Positions 1-6,470 of a stretch of 7,615 nucleotides of DNA are shown in pieces. This DNA comes from Sulfurimonas sp. Its GTDB lineage: Bacteria; Campylobacterota; Campylobacteria; Campylobacterales; Sulfurimonadaceae. A program made the translations under genes and the position numbers. The DNA lies in assembly GCA_015487435.1 (NCBI GenBank), contig WFPU01000107.1, forward strand, positions 1-7,615, given 5' to 3'. Position 1 is the first letter of the stretch, and each line of letters starts with the position of its first letter. Below the pieces are notes generated by a model. The model saw nothing but the letters and a program-made list of their open reading frames with translations, was not told the DNA's origin and ran no database searches.

Positions 1-338
1 CTACATAACATATCAACTTTTGGATACCAAGGCTCTAAAAGCAAAGCATCACCATTTAAAGTTTTAAAATTAGTACTAAAAGAGATTTCAACACTTTTAT
101 TTATATCTCTATTCATTAATACTGGCGTATTTAAAGCAACACTAAATGTCGCACCTTTAATATCTACAATATTTGCTTTAGAATTTAATAATTGCATATT
201 TGGATGATCACTAGTAATAATTGCATCACCTGTAAGTAAACCTTTGTCTAAATCTAGTGTAGCATCAAGTTTATAGTAACACTCATGTGCGTAAAGTGAA
301 GAGAGTAAAAAAGTAGATATAAGAAGTAATTTTTTCAT
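1..338 (-). CDS. Exported M1-metallopeptidase-like protein, N-terminal part (runs off window)
   Basis: The first 112 codons of a longer gene are visible; its 3' part lies beyond position 1. The start ATG (338-336) is preceded by AAGGAT at 353-348 with a 9-nt gap. Residues 1-17 (MKKLLLISTFLLSSLYA) form a clear Sec signal peptide with an A-x-A-like end before HECYY, so the protein is exported. The mature part begins YYKLDATLDLDKGLLTGDA and is a run of short beta strands ending in LLEPWYPKVDMLC. A beta-rich start of the form Y-x-L-(x)n-L-x-G followed by a W-Y-P motif is what the N-terminal domain of M1 (aminopeptidase N / LTA4H-like) zinc peptidases looks like. The HExxH catalytic site would be further downstream and cannot be seen, so peptidase activity is an inference. 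The gene lies on the same strand as the efflux operon but is separated from it by 384 bp containing repeats, so it probably has its own promoter. Confidence 0.6.
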   Translation of the reverse strand, partial: MKKLLLISTFLLSSLYAHECYYKLDATLDLDKGLLTGDAIITSDHPNMQLLNSKANIVDIKGATFSVALNTPVLMNRDINKSVEISFSTNFKTLNGDALLLEPWYPKVDMLC

Positions 339-470
339 ATTTGCATAATCCTTTTTAAATATAATAAGCATATTGTAACTAGAAAAAGAATACCAAAAAA
401 TAAGATTCTAAAAAATTTGGTTTAATAGATAAAATAATAATATTAATAATGTAATATATTGAATTTTATG

Positions 471-557
471 TAGATTCTGAATCAAGTCCAGAATGACGGA
501 ACTATCATCATTCCATGCTCGTACCAAAGGGTAATACTCCGGTTACTTGAAATCTAA
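471..557 (+). repeat. Degenerate copy of the palindromic repeat element, with an expanded second hairpin
   Basis: Positions 471-506 match 626-661 in the neighbouring copy at 35 of 36 bases, the only difference being G479 against C634. The first hairpin is ATTCTGAA-TCAAG-TCCAGAAT at 474-494 (8-5-8, one mismatched pair). The second hairpin is altered. It opens with ATTCCA (510-515) and closes with CTTGAAATCTAA (546-557), matching both ends of the second hairpin of the copy at 7370-7473. About 30 bases intervene, and they contain further near-complementary pairs (GTACC with GGTTAC, GGGTA with TACTCC). The outer terminal repeats seen in the other copies are missing. Confidence 0.65.
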
Positions 558-599
558 CTTATTTTTTATTTAAAATTTCGATTCTTAGTGGGGATAGGT

Positions 600-703
600 A
601 TTGAACTCTCTGATTAATTAGCTATTAGATTCTCAATCAAGTCCAGAATGACGGAACTATCGTCACCCTAAACTTGATTTAGGGTCTAGTTTCTAATTAA
701 TCA
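600..703 (+). repeat. Palindromic MITE/BIME-like repeat element, left copy
   Basis: This 104-bp segment is the reverse complement of 7370-7473, with about 14 mismatches by hand alignment and no gaps. The last 43 bp (661-703) are identical. A 93-bp core (611-703) is bounded by a perfect 11-bp terminal inverted repeat: TGATTAATTAG at 611-621 and CTAATTAATCA at 693-703. Inside are two hairpins 15 nt apart: 629-649 (ATTCTCAA-TCAAG-TCCAGAAT, imperfect) and 665-685 (ACCCTAAA-CTTGA-TTTAGGGT, perfect). Their loops are complementary, so the two palindromes face each other as in REP pairs (BIMEs). The element has no coding capacity and could only be moved by enzymes supplied elsewhere. It begins 19 bp beyond the stop of the RND pump gene. 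I see no target-site duplication. Confidence 0.8.
665..685 (-). terminator. Stem-loop downstream of the RND pump gene, possible terminator or mRNA-stabilising hairpin
   Basis: A perfect 8-bp stem with a 5-nt loop (ACCCTAAA-TCAAG-TTTAGGGT read on the minus strand) starts 38 nt past the pump stop codon. It is part of the repeat element. It lacks a following U-tract, so it is not a classical intrinsic terminator. Protection of the 3' end of the operon mRNA, as described for REP sequences, is an equally good reading. Confidence 0.35.
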
Positions 704-722
704 TTGGCTATTTCATACAATA

Positions 723-3700
723 TTATTGCTCTTTATTTTGTATATCATCCTTTTTTATGCTCCAAATAAATAAAAGAGGTATAAATAAAAGTGTTAAAAA
801 TGTTCCAACAATCAAGCCACCGATTGCAACTGCGCCAAGAGGAGCTAATCTCTCTAGTCCTATTGCAGAACCAAGTGCGACCGGCAGCATCCCTGCTGAA
901 GTAGCAAAAGCTGTCATCAAAACCGGTCTTGTTCTAATTTTGATACTCTCAATCATGGCTTCAGTTTTACTAAGCCCAGCTTGCATCTTCTCTATCGCAA
1001 AATGTATAAGTAAAATCGCATTATTTACAATAATACCACTCAGAAGTATAAAACCCATCATCGCTGGCATAGATGTATGATAATTCATAATAAGCATCAT
1101 CCAAGAAGCACCTATTATAGTTAAAGGGATAGATAAAATTATCATTAAAGATATCTTTACAGAATTAAATAAAGCAATAAGTGTGAAAAATATAAGTACA
1201 ACTGCAAAGCCAATAGCATCTATCATCCTGCTAGCTGCACTTTTAAACTGTTTTATATCACCTGTTTGCTCCATCTCAACACCTTCTGGAAGAACCTTTC
1301 CTTTAAAAGCCTCCTCAAAGTTACTCATAATATGTGAAATGGCTGCTTTTTCTCTAAAACCATAAACATTCAAGGTATATTTTAAACCCTCTCTTGTGAT
1401 GAGTGATGGTTCATTAATAAATTTTAGAGTTATCATGTCATTTAGTGGAACTTTCCCTTTTTTAGTACTTATAAGGTATGATTTTAAGCTCTCAATATTA
1501 TCCCTTTTATCTTCATCTACCCAAACTCTTATACTAAAATCTGTACTGTTTTGCAGATAAAAAGATGCAGCTTTAGCACCTCTTACAAATGTTTGAAGCT
1601 GTTTTGATATATCTTCATTGCTAAGACCGTAGTAGGCTGCTTTTTTCTCATCTACCTCAAACTCGTATACTTTTTTATTATTCATCCAAGTTTTTGAAAC
1701 AGAGACAACCCCACCAGTTTGGTGCATCGCTTCAGCTACTATATCTCCAGCTTGCTGCAGGTTTTTCAAATCATCACTATAGAGAGTTACATCGATGTTG
1801 GCTCGCAAACTTGCAAGTGCTGTTGCGCCATAATCGACAACATCCACACTGTGAACATTTTTGATTTTATTTAATTTTTCTCGTAATCTTTTCTCTATTT
1901 CCCATATAGTTTCATCTCTACTATACCTATTAATATAGGTTGCAGTTATGCTGATATGATCAATACCGCTTCCACTTCCTATACTCATAACACCTGCTTC
2001 ACTACCGATGGCACTCGATAAATAAAGTAATTCACCTTGTTTATTTATAATATTATTTGCTTCTTGGACTATCTTTTTACTCGCTTGGATGGGTAAATTA
2101 GGATCAACTGTTATAGTGATTTTAACTCCACCTGTATCCATAGGTGGCATTAATTCTTGACCAACAGTTGGCATAACACCTTTTATACTTGTTACAAATA
2201 AAAATATCAATACTACAACATAACTAAAAGCAACGCTTTTTCTCTTAATGGCCAAAGCAACAGCACCTGAAAAAAAGTTTGAAATAGAGGTACTAAATCC
2301 TCCAACAAATTTCTCAAAAAAAGCTTCACTCTTTAAAATAAATGGAGACTTAATGGTAAGAATTTTTAATGATAACAAAGGCACTGCCGTTATTGAAATC
2401 ACATATGAAGCAGCAAGTGCAAGCAGAAGCGTTCCAACGAGTGGTTGAAATATAGTTTGTGGATAACCACCAACAAAGAGCATTGGCGAGAGTGCTATCA
2501 TGGTTGTAATTGTTCCACTAAGATCAGCAAACATTATCTCTTTTGTACCGTTATAAACAGCCTTATGTATCTCATCATTAAGTTCTTTGTAATGGCGCTC
2601 TATATTTTCCATAACAACAACAGCATCATCGAGCAAGAGTCCAAGCGCCAATATAATAGCCGTTAATGTTACAACATTAAACTCAATTCCAACAATCCAC
2701 ATCAACGCTACCGTTGTTGCATATACAAGGGGAATAGTAACAAGGACAACTAACACCTGTCTAAAAGATGCTAAAAAGAAAAACACCACTATAGTTGACA
2801 TAACGATTGCGTCTCTTAAAGATTCAAACATATTGTCAGTACTTTGAACAATGGTGTCTTTTTGTGTATCTGTAATAGTGAACTCTAAATTTTTATATTT
2901 TTGTTCTAGTTTATCTATCTCTTTTTGAACTAGATCAATACTCTTAACAACATCAGCATTTTCAGCTCTTTGAACGGCGAGTGCGATTGCATGTTTCGAG
3001 TTTCCATAATATTCAGCAGAGTTGTCATAATGCCCAAAATATACTTTTGCAATATCTTTTAACTCTATATCTTTTGTAATACTAATCGATTTTAGTTTGG
3101 AAATAGTATCTTTTTTACCTTTTGATTTAAGAAGATATCTACTGTTTTGGCTTGTTATAAAACCTATGGCAAAATCGTTGTCATTTGCTTTTAATTTTGC
3201 TACAACAGTTGCTATATCAAGATTATACTTATCTAGTTTATCCTTATCGACAATAACCTCTATCTCTTTTTCATACCCACCAAAGATATCCACACCTGCA
3301 ATACCCTCTAGTCTTATGATGTCATGTTTTATCTTTGTTGAAGCAAGCTGTCTAATATCTTCTAAAGATACGGCACCATCTTTAGAGCTTATGGCATATG
3401 TAACAATAGGTGCGGTTGCCGCTGTAATTTTTATGATTTGCGGAGCTAGTATTGAGTCTGGCAGTTTTGATTTTATCTTATCAAGGGAATTACTGACATC
3501 ACTTGTAGCTGCATCAATATTTTTTGCATAATCAAATTCCGCATTGATGACACTTACTTCATCGATAGTAGTGGAGTAAACTCTTCTAATCTTATCTAAA
3601 GTGTAAAGCTCCTCCTCTACGGGAATAGATACATTCGTAGCTATACTCTTTGCCGAAGCACCAGGCTGAACAACCACAACTGCAACCGTAGGATAATTAG

Positions 3701-3830
3701 AATCCGGAAACAATTTCCTATCGATTTGATTGTATCCTACTGCCCCTAAAAACAAAAAGAGTGTTAAAAATGAAAATATAAAATATGGTCTGCCAAGTAA
3801 AAAGTTTACAATGGAAAAATCTTTTTTCAT
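723..3830 (-). CDS. RND-family efflux pump, inner-membrane permease (AcrB/HAE-like)
   Basis: A 1035-residue protein, full length for the family, expected to form a proton-driven homotrimer in the inner membrane that exports substrates through the partner proteins encoded upstream. The topology fits RND pumps: TM1 about 14-31, a large periplasmic loop about 32-340, TM2-TM6 about 341-490, TM7 about 532-552, a second large loop about 553-870, and TM8-TM12 about 871-1024. The N-terminal PTVAVVVVQPGASA (47-60) is the usual porter-domain start. TM4 carries GLLLDDAVVVMENIER, giving the proton-relay pair D401/D402. TM11 has R966-x-R968-P-x-L-M-T973, equivalent to AcrB R971 and T978. The usual TM10 lysine (AcrB K940) is replaced: the motif reads GIIVNNAILL with N936 at that position. 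D401/D402 argue against the heavy-metal (CzcA) subclass. The start ATG lies 1 nt after the fusion-protein stop, with AAGG about 10 nt upstream. Substrate is unknown. Confidence 0.95.
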   Translation of the reverse strand: MKKDFSIVNFLLGRPYFIFSFLTLFLFLGAVGYNQIDRKLFPDSNYPTVAVVVVQPGASAKSIATNVSIPVEEELYTLDKIRRVYSTTIDEVSVINAEFDYAKNIDAATSDVSNSLDKIKSKLPDSILAPQIIKITAATAPIVTYAISSKDGAVSLEDIRQLASTKIKHDIIRLEGIAGVDIFGGYEKEIEVIVDKDKLDKYNLDIATVVAKLKANDNDFAIGFITSQNSRYLLKSKGKKDTISKLKSISITKDIELKDIAKVYFGHYDNSAEYYGNSKHAIALAVQRAENADVVKSIDLVQKEIDKLEQKYKNLEFTITDTQKDTIVQSTDNMFESLRDAIVMSTIVVFFFLASFRQVLVVLVTIPLVYATTVALMWIVGIEFNVVTLTAIILALGLLLDDAVVVMENIERHYKELNDEIHKAVYNGTKEIMFADLSGTITTMIALSPMLFVGGYPQTIFQPLVGTLLLALAASYVISITAVPLLSLKILTIKSPFILKSEAFFEKFVGGFSTSISNFFSGAVALAIKRKSVAFSYVVVLIFLFVTSIKGVMPTVGQELMPPMDTGGVKITITVDPNLPIQASKKIVQEANNIINKQGELLYLSSAIGSEAGVMSIGSGSGIDHISITATYINRYSRDETIWEIEKRLREKLNKIKNVHSVDVVDYGATALASLRANIDVTLYSDDLKNLQQAGDIVAEAMHQTGGVVSVSKTWMNNKKVYEFEVDEKKAAYYGLSNEDISKQLQTFVRGAKAASFYLQNSTDFSIRVWVDEDKRDNIESLKSYLISTKKGKVPLNDMITLKFINEPSLITREGLKYTLNVYGFREKAAISHIMSNFEEAFKGKVLPEGVEMEQTGDIKQFKSAASRMIDAIGFAVVLIFFTLIALFNSVKISLMIILSIPLTIIGASWMMLIMNYHTSMPAMMGFILLSGIIVNNAILLIHFAIEKMQAGLSKTEAMIESIKIRTRPVLMTAFATSAGMLPVALGSAIGLERLAPLGAVAIGGLIVGTFLTLLFIPLLFIWSIKKDDIQNKEQ

Positions 3831-3831
3831 T

Positions 3832-4893
3832 TTATTGAGCCTTGTCCACTAATATTTTTCCATAGGTAGAAAGAATTGAAAGTTTTGCTTCTGATGCAAC
3901 CCCAACCGGCTCATTTGGACATGGAGAGACGGCAGCTCTTTTAGTATTTTCTAAAGCAACCTTAACTTTCTTTTGTGAAAATTTCTCATCTTTATATACC
4001 ATTACATAGATTTCATCATGTTTGTGCAAAAGTGCATTAAGAGGAAGTGTGCAAGCTTTTGCCCTATCTATTTCTACTTTAATAGTTTTATAGGATTTAT
4101 TTGCATACGGCAGTGGCTCATACAGTTTTACTTCAGCCACAAGCAGAGTGTTTTTGGCATCATCATATATTTTAGAGATATACCCTATCTCTTTGTTGTC
4201 TAAAAACACTTTTTGCCCTTGAGCTATCGGTTTTTCATTTTGTGAAAACATAAAGTTAAGTTTTTGATCATCAGAGTTAAGCGTTAAGATCACCTTACCC
4301 GTCGGTGCCAATGAACCGGCATCAAATAGTTTTGAACCAACTACACCACTAAAAGGGGCTCTTATATTTAAGTATTGGAGTTGTACTTTTGTTTGGTTTA
4401 TTTTCTCATCTGTAGACTTTAAAGCTGAAAGTTTTGTTTGATACATTGCTCTAGAAGCATCAAACACCTCTTTTGAGATCGCTTCTATGTCATAAAGTTT
4501 TTGATTTCTCTCTAAAATATTTTTTGCATTTGCAACATCAAGAGCTAAAGATTTTTTTTGCTCTTTAAGCGATGAGAGCGTTGCTAGTATCTCTCTATCA
4601 TCCAAAGAGACAAGTAAATCACCTTTTTTGACTTTATCGTTTTCATTGACATATATGTTTTTAATTCTTGCTACAAATTTTGTAGCGATATTTGCACTTT
4701 TAGATGATAAAACTTCTGCTAAAAATTCTTTTTTTTGCGAGAGATACTCCTCTTTTGCCATTACAATATCTACACTTTTGAGATACTCTTTAGCTACTGC
4801 TAAATCGGAAACACTCTCTTTTTGTTTTTTTAAAAACAGTGCTGCTGATACAGCAACCAAAACTGCTATTAGAATTAATATAACTTTTTTCAT
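3832..4893 (-). CDS. RND efflux membrane-fusion (periplasmic adaptor) protein
   Basis: A 353-residue adaptor linking the inner-membrane pump to the outer-membrane channel. Residues 4-20 are a hydrophobic N-terminal segment without a lipobox cysteine, so it is probably a signal anchor or cleaved signal rather than a lipoprotein. The first lipoyl half-motif is at about 68-100 (NENDKVKKGDLLVSLDDRE). An alpha-helical coiled-coil hairpin follows at about 101-172. The second lipoyl half is at about 173-206 (LNIRAPFSGVVGSKLFDAGS). Beta-barrel and membrane-proximal domains fill the rest. Two cysteines (C281, C325) lie in the C-terminal part; a disulphide is possible but unproven. Its ATG directly abuts the TAG of the channel gene, and its ribosome site (AAGGGAGA) lies inside the last codons of that gene, pointing to translational coupling. 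The family and role are secure, the transported substrate is not. Confidence 0.93.
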   Translation of the reverse strand: MKKVILILIAVLVAVSAALFLKKQKESVSDLAVAKEYLKSVDIVMAKEEYLSQKKEFLAEVLSSKSANIATKFVARIKNIYVNENDKVKKGDLLVSLDDREILATLSSLKEQKKSLALDVANAKNILERNQKLYDIEAISKEVFDASRAMYQTKLSALKSTDEKINQTKVQLQYLNIRAPFSGVVGSKLFDAGSLAPTGKVILTLNSDDQKLNFMFSQNEKPIAQGQKVFLDNKEIGYISKIYDDAKNTLLVAEVKLYEPLPYANKSYKTIKVEIDRAKACTLPLNALLHKHDEIYVMVYKDEKFSQKKVKVALENTKRAAVSPCPNEPVGVASEAKLSILSTYGKILVDKAQ

Positions 4894-6222
4894 CTATTTT
4901 TCTCCCTTTTCTAAAAGATATTCTATATAATATTTTGCTTTTTGATACTCATATTTTGCATTAATCATTTTTGCATATACCAACGCCTCTTTTGCTTCAG
5001 TATTTAAAAGGTCCGTGAGGGTTAAGGCATCGTTTTCATATCTGATCTTTTGTGCTTTTTGTATCTCGGCGAGCAGTTCGTATTGACTTTTTAATGAAGC
5101 ATAGTCAGCTTTTGCAAGTGCTACTTTGCTTTTTGCAATTTTTAAATTTTTTGCCAACTCTAACTTCACATCATCTATATCTATTTTTGATTTTAAGAGT
5201 GAAATTTTCTCTTTTTGAACGTTCGCATTTTTGGCTCCAAAATCATAAATATTCCATTTAAGATGAAGACCTATTTGCCATATATTCTCAGAGTTAAAAT
5301 CACCCTTGTTTAAGTATGTAGTTCCTGTTGCAGGATAGGTGTTTGTTGTAGCATTTGGACCCATACTGTATCCATAATATGCAGAAAAATCAATCTTTGG
5401 ATAGTAGGAAGCTTCGGCAGATTCAAGTTTTTTTTCTGTTATATTCTTGGAAAATTCTGCTAGTTTAAATCTACTTAGGTTTTCAATATTCGGCTTTTGT
5501 TGTAGAGTCTCATCAAAACTAATATCTATTTTTTCTGCTTTATCAAATCTATCTGAAGCTATCATCTTTGACAGGGATGCTTTTAAAATTTCAATATTTG
5601 CTTCAATTTTTTCTTTTATAGACAAAGCCTCTGTGTAAGAATTTTTTGCTTCTAGTGTATCAAGTTTCGATTTACTTCCCAAAGTATACTCTTTTAAAAC
5701 ATACTCATAAAGTCTGTTTTGAGAACTTAGATATTTTTCTTGAGCATTTAACTGCTTTTGTAGTGATAATAATGATAAATATAAACTTCTAACATTATAT
5801 ATAAGCTCCTCGCGAGAGAGTTTACTTTTTAGTGTAGAGTTTTTATATGATAAATCAGATATTTTATACAAATTTTGCTTTGCAAAACCATCAAAAAGTA
5901 CAACATTGTAAGTAACCCCAGCAGATACTAAATCATATGTAGTTGGCATCTCATATGCACCCGTTGGCGATGAGACAATATCCATAGGTGTTAGTGGTGC
6001 TAATGTTCTAGCATTGTTATAATGATCATAATCGACCTTCAAATCAAATCTACCAAAATTTTGTGCTTTATTAAAATTTTTATTTTCTTTTGCTCTTTCT
6101 TTATCTAAAACAACTTTTTTTAGAGAATTATTGTGCAACAATGCCTCTTTTAAAGTCTCATCAAGGCTCATTGCACTTAGTGAAACAGCGAGAAGTAAAC
6201 TTAAAATTATTTTATTATTCAT
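4894..6222 (-). CDS. TolC-like outer-membrane efflux channel protein
   Basis: A 442-residue outer-membrane factor, expected to trimerise into a beta-barrel and periplasmic alpha-tunnel. Residues 1-17 (MNNKIILSLLLAVSLSA) are a signal peptide. The two-fold internal duplication typical of TolC proteins is visible. Each half has a beta-strand ending in a Y/F-D-x-G type turn (VTYNVVLFDGFAKQN at 103-117; LHLKWNIYDFGAKNANV at 319-335). Each then has long helices with the OEP signature (YTLGSKSKLDTLEAKNSY at 179-196; the matching RYENDALTLTDLLNTEA at 394-410). It is the first gene of the operon. The channel-adaptor-pump order is the order of Helicobacter hefABC, but the pump differs in its TM10 motif, so I do not transfer those names. 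The start is supported by AAGGAAC at 6237-6231, 8 nt before the ATG. Confidence 0.93.
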   Translation of the reverse strand: MNNKIILSLLLAVSLSAMSLDETLKEALLHNNSLKKVVLDKERAKENKNFNKAQNFGRFDLKVDYDHYNNARTLAPLTPMDIVSSPTGAYEMPTTYDLVSAGVTYNVVLFDGFAKQNLYKISDLSYKNSTLKSKLSREELIYNVRSLYLSLLSLQKQLNAQEKYLSSQNRLYEYVLKEYTLGSKSKLDTLEAKNSYTEALSIKEKIEANIEILKASLSKMIASDRFDKAEKIDISFDETLQQKPNIENLSRFKLAEFSKNITEKKLESAEASYYPKIDFSAYYGYSMGPNATTNTYPATGTTYLNKGDFNSENIWQIGLHLKWNIYDFGAKNANVQKEKISLLKSKIDIDDVKLELAKNLKIAKSKVALAKADYASLKSQYELLAEIQKAQKIRYENDALTLTDLLNTEAKEALVYAKMINAKYEYQKAKYYIEYLLEKGEK

Positions 6223-6241
6223 TTATATAAGTTCCTTATAA

Positions 6242-6261
6242 ATTATAGTATCAAATACTAT
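6242..6261 (-). promoter_or_regulatory. Promoter of the efflux operon with an overlapping palindromic operator
   Basis: Read on the minus strand, ATAGTAT-TTG-ATACTAT (6261-6245) is a perfect 7-3-7 inverted repeat. It runs straight into TATAAT (6247-6242), a consensus -10 hexamer. TAGTAT (6260-6255) inside the palindrome is an alternative -10 that would leave a more normal leader of about 26 nt. There is no convincing -35, which is common in Campylobacterota sigma-70 promoters. A palindrome covering the -10 region is where a TetR- or MarR-type repressor would bind. No regulator gene is in the window. Confidence 0.5.
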
Positions 6262-6268
6262 CATTTTT

Positions 6269-6285
6269 ATGTTAGCTTAATGTTA
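6269..6285 (-). promoter_or_regulatory. Tandem direct repeat, possible response-regulator box
   Basis: ATGTTA-GCTTA-ATGTTA (+ strand) gives two identical hexamers with an 11-bp period, one helical turn. Read toward the efflux operon it is TAACAT-TAAGC-TAACAT, ending 8 bp upstream of the TAGTAT -10 candidate. This arrangement resembles boxes bound by OmpR/PhoB-type activators in place of a -35 element. In DNA this AT-rich a chance occurrence is possible. Confidence 0.3.
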
Positions 6286-6288
6286 AAA

Positions 6289-6329
6289 AACTCTATAATT
6301 TTACTCTTTTTCTGATTGTTTATAGAGTT
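6289..6329. promoter_or_regulatory. Ten-base perfect inverted repeat in the divergent promoter region
   Basis: AACTCTATAA (6289-6298) and TTATAGAGTT (6320-6329) are exact reverse complements separated by 21 bp. The centre-to-centre distance is 31 bp, about three helical turns, so a dimer or pair of dimers could bind one face of the DNA. There is no U-tract and the location between divergent genes argues against a terminator. The function is unassigned. Confidence 0.35.
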
Positions 6330-6440
6330 CACTTATCTTCTTGTGTAGCATCAGGTTTGATACCACTCTTTAAAATTATTTAACCAAGCTTAAAAAGTTA
6401 ACTAAAAAAATTTAGACAAAATTAATTTAAAAAAATGTAC

Positions 6441-6452
6441 TATACTTATAAT
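6441..6452 (+). promoter_or_regulatory. Candidate -10 region for the repeat lipoprotein gene
   Basis: TATACT (6441-6446) and TATAAT (6447-6452) are adjacent -10 candidates, 18-24 bp upstream of the ATG. Upstream is an A/T-rich tract with TAGACA at about 6413-6418 as a poor, badly spaced -35 candidate. The ribosome site is weak: only GGAT (6463-6466) lies just before the start, so translation may be modest. Confidence 0.4.
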
Positions 6453-6470
6453 TAAAACTAATGGATAAAG

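Larger units (their letters stand above)
339..722. other. Non-coding spacer between efflux operon and M1-like gene, holding two repeat-element copies
   Basis: No credible gene lies in these 384 bp. Positions 339-470 are very AT-rich (about 80-90%) and must hold the promoter of the minus-strand M1-like gene. Possible -10 hexamers on the minus strand are TACAAT (377-372) and TATTAT (366-361); neither has a recognisable -35. Positions 471-557 are a degenerate repeat copy and 600-703 a well-formed one, annotated separately. Positions 558-599 show nothing I can assign. Confidence 0.6.

Noticed and set aside
575..612. On the minus strand, GAGAGTTCAATACCTATCCCC looks like the T-arm and 3' end of a tRNA, suggesting a tRNA remnant or attachment site.
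   Set aside because: The flanking bases do not pair into a T-stem, there is no CCA end, and no D-arm or anticodon arm could be found. The match is to the T-loop pattern only.
3097..3531. A 144-codon plus-strand open frame opposite the pump gene.
   Set aside because: It lies fully inside the well-supported RND coding sequence, has no protein features of its own and no ribosome site; it is an antisense shadow.
723..3830. Heavy-metal (CusA/CzcA) type RND pump.
   Set aside because: TM4 reads LLDDAVVVMEN with two aspartates, as in drug-efflux pumps, not the D-G-A-V-V-M-V-E-N form of metal exporters, and the adaptor lacks metal-binding His/Met clusters.
723..6222. Naming the operon hefABC or cmeABC.
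   Set aside because: Gene order matches hefABC, but the TM10 motif of the pump differs from the lysine-bearing motif of HefC-type pumps, and substrate specificity cannot be read, so no symbol is given.
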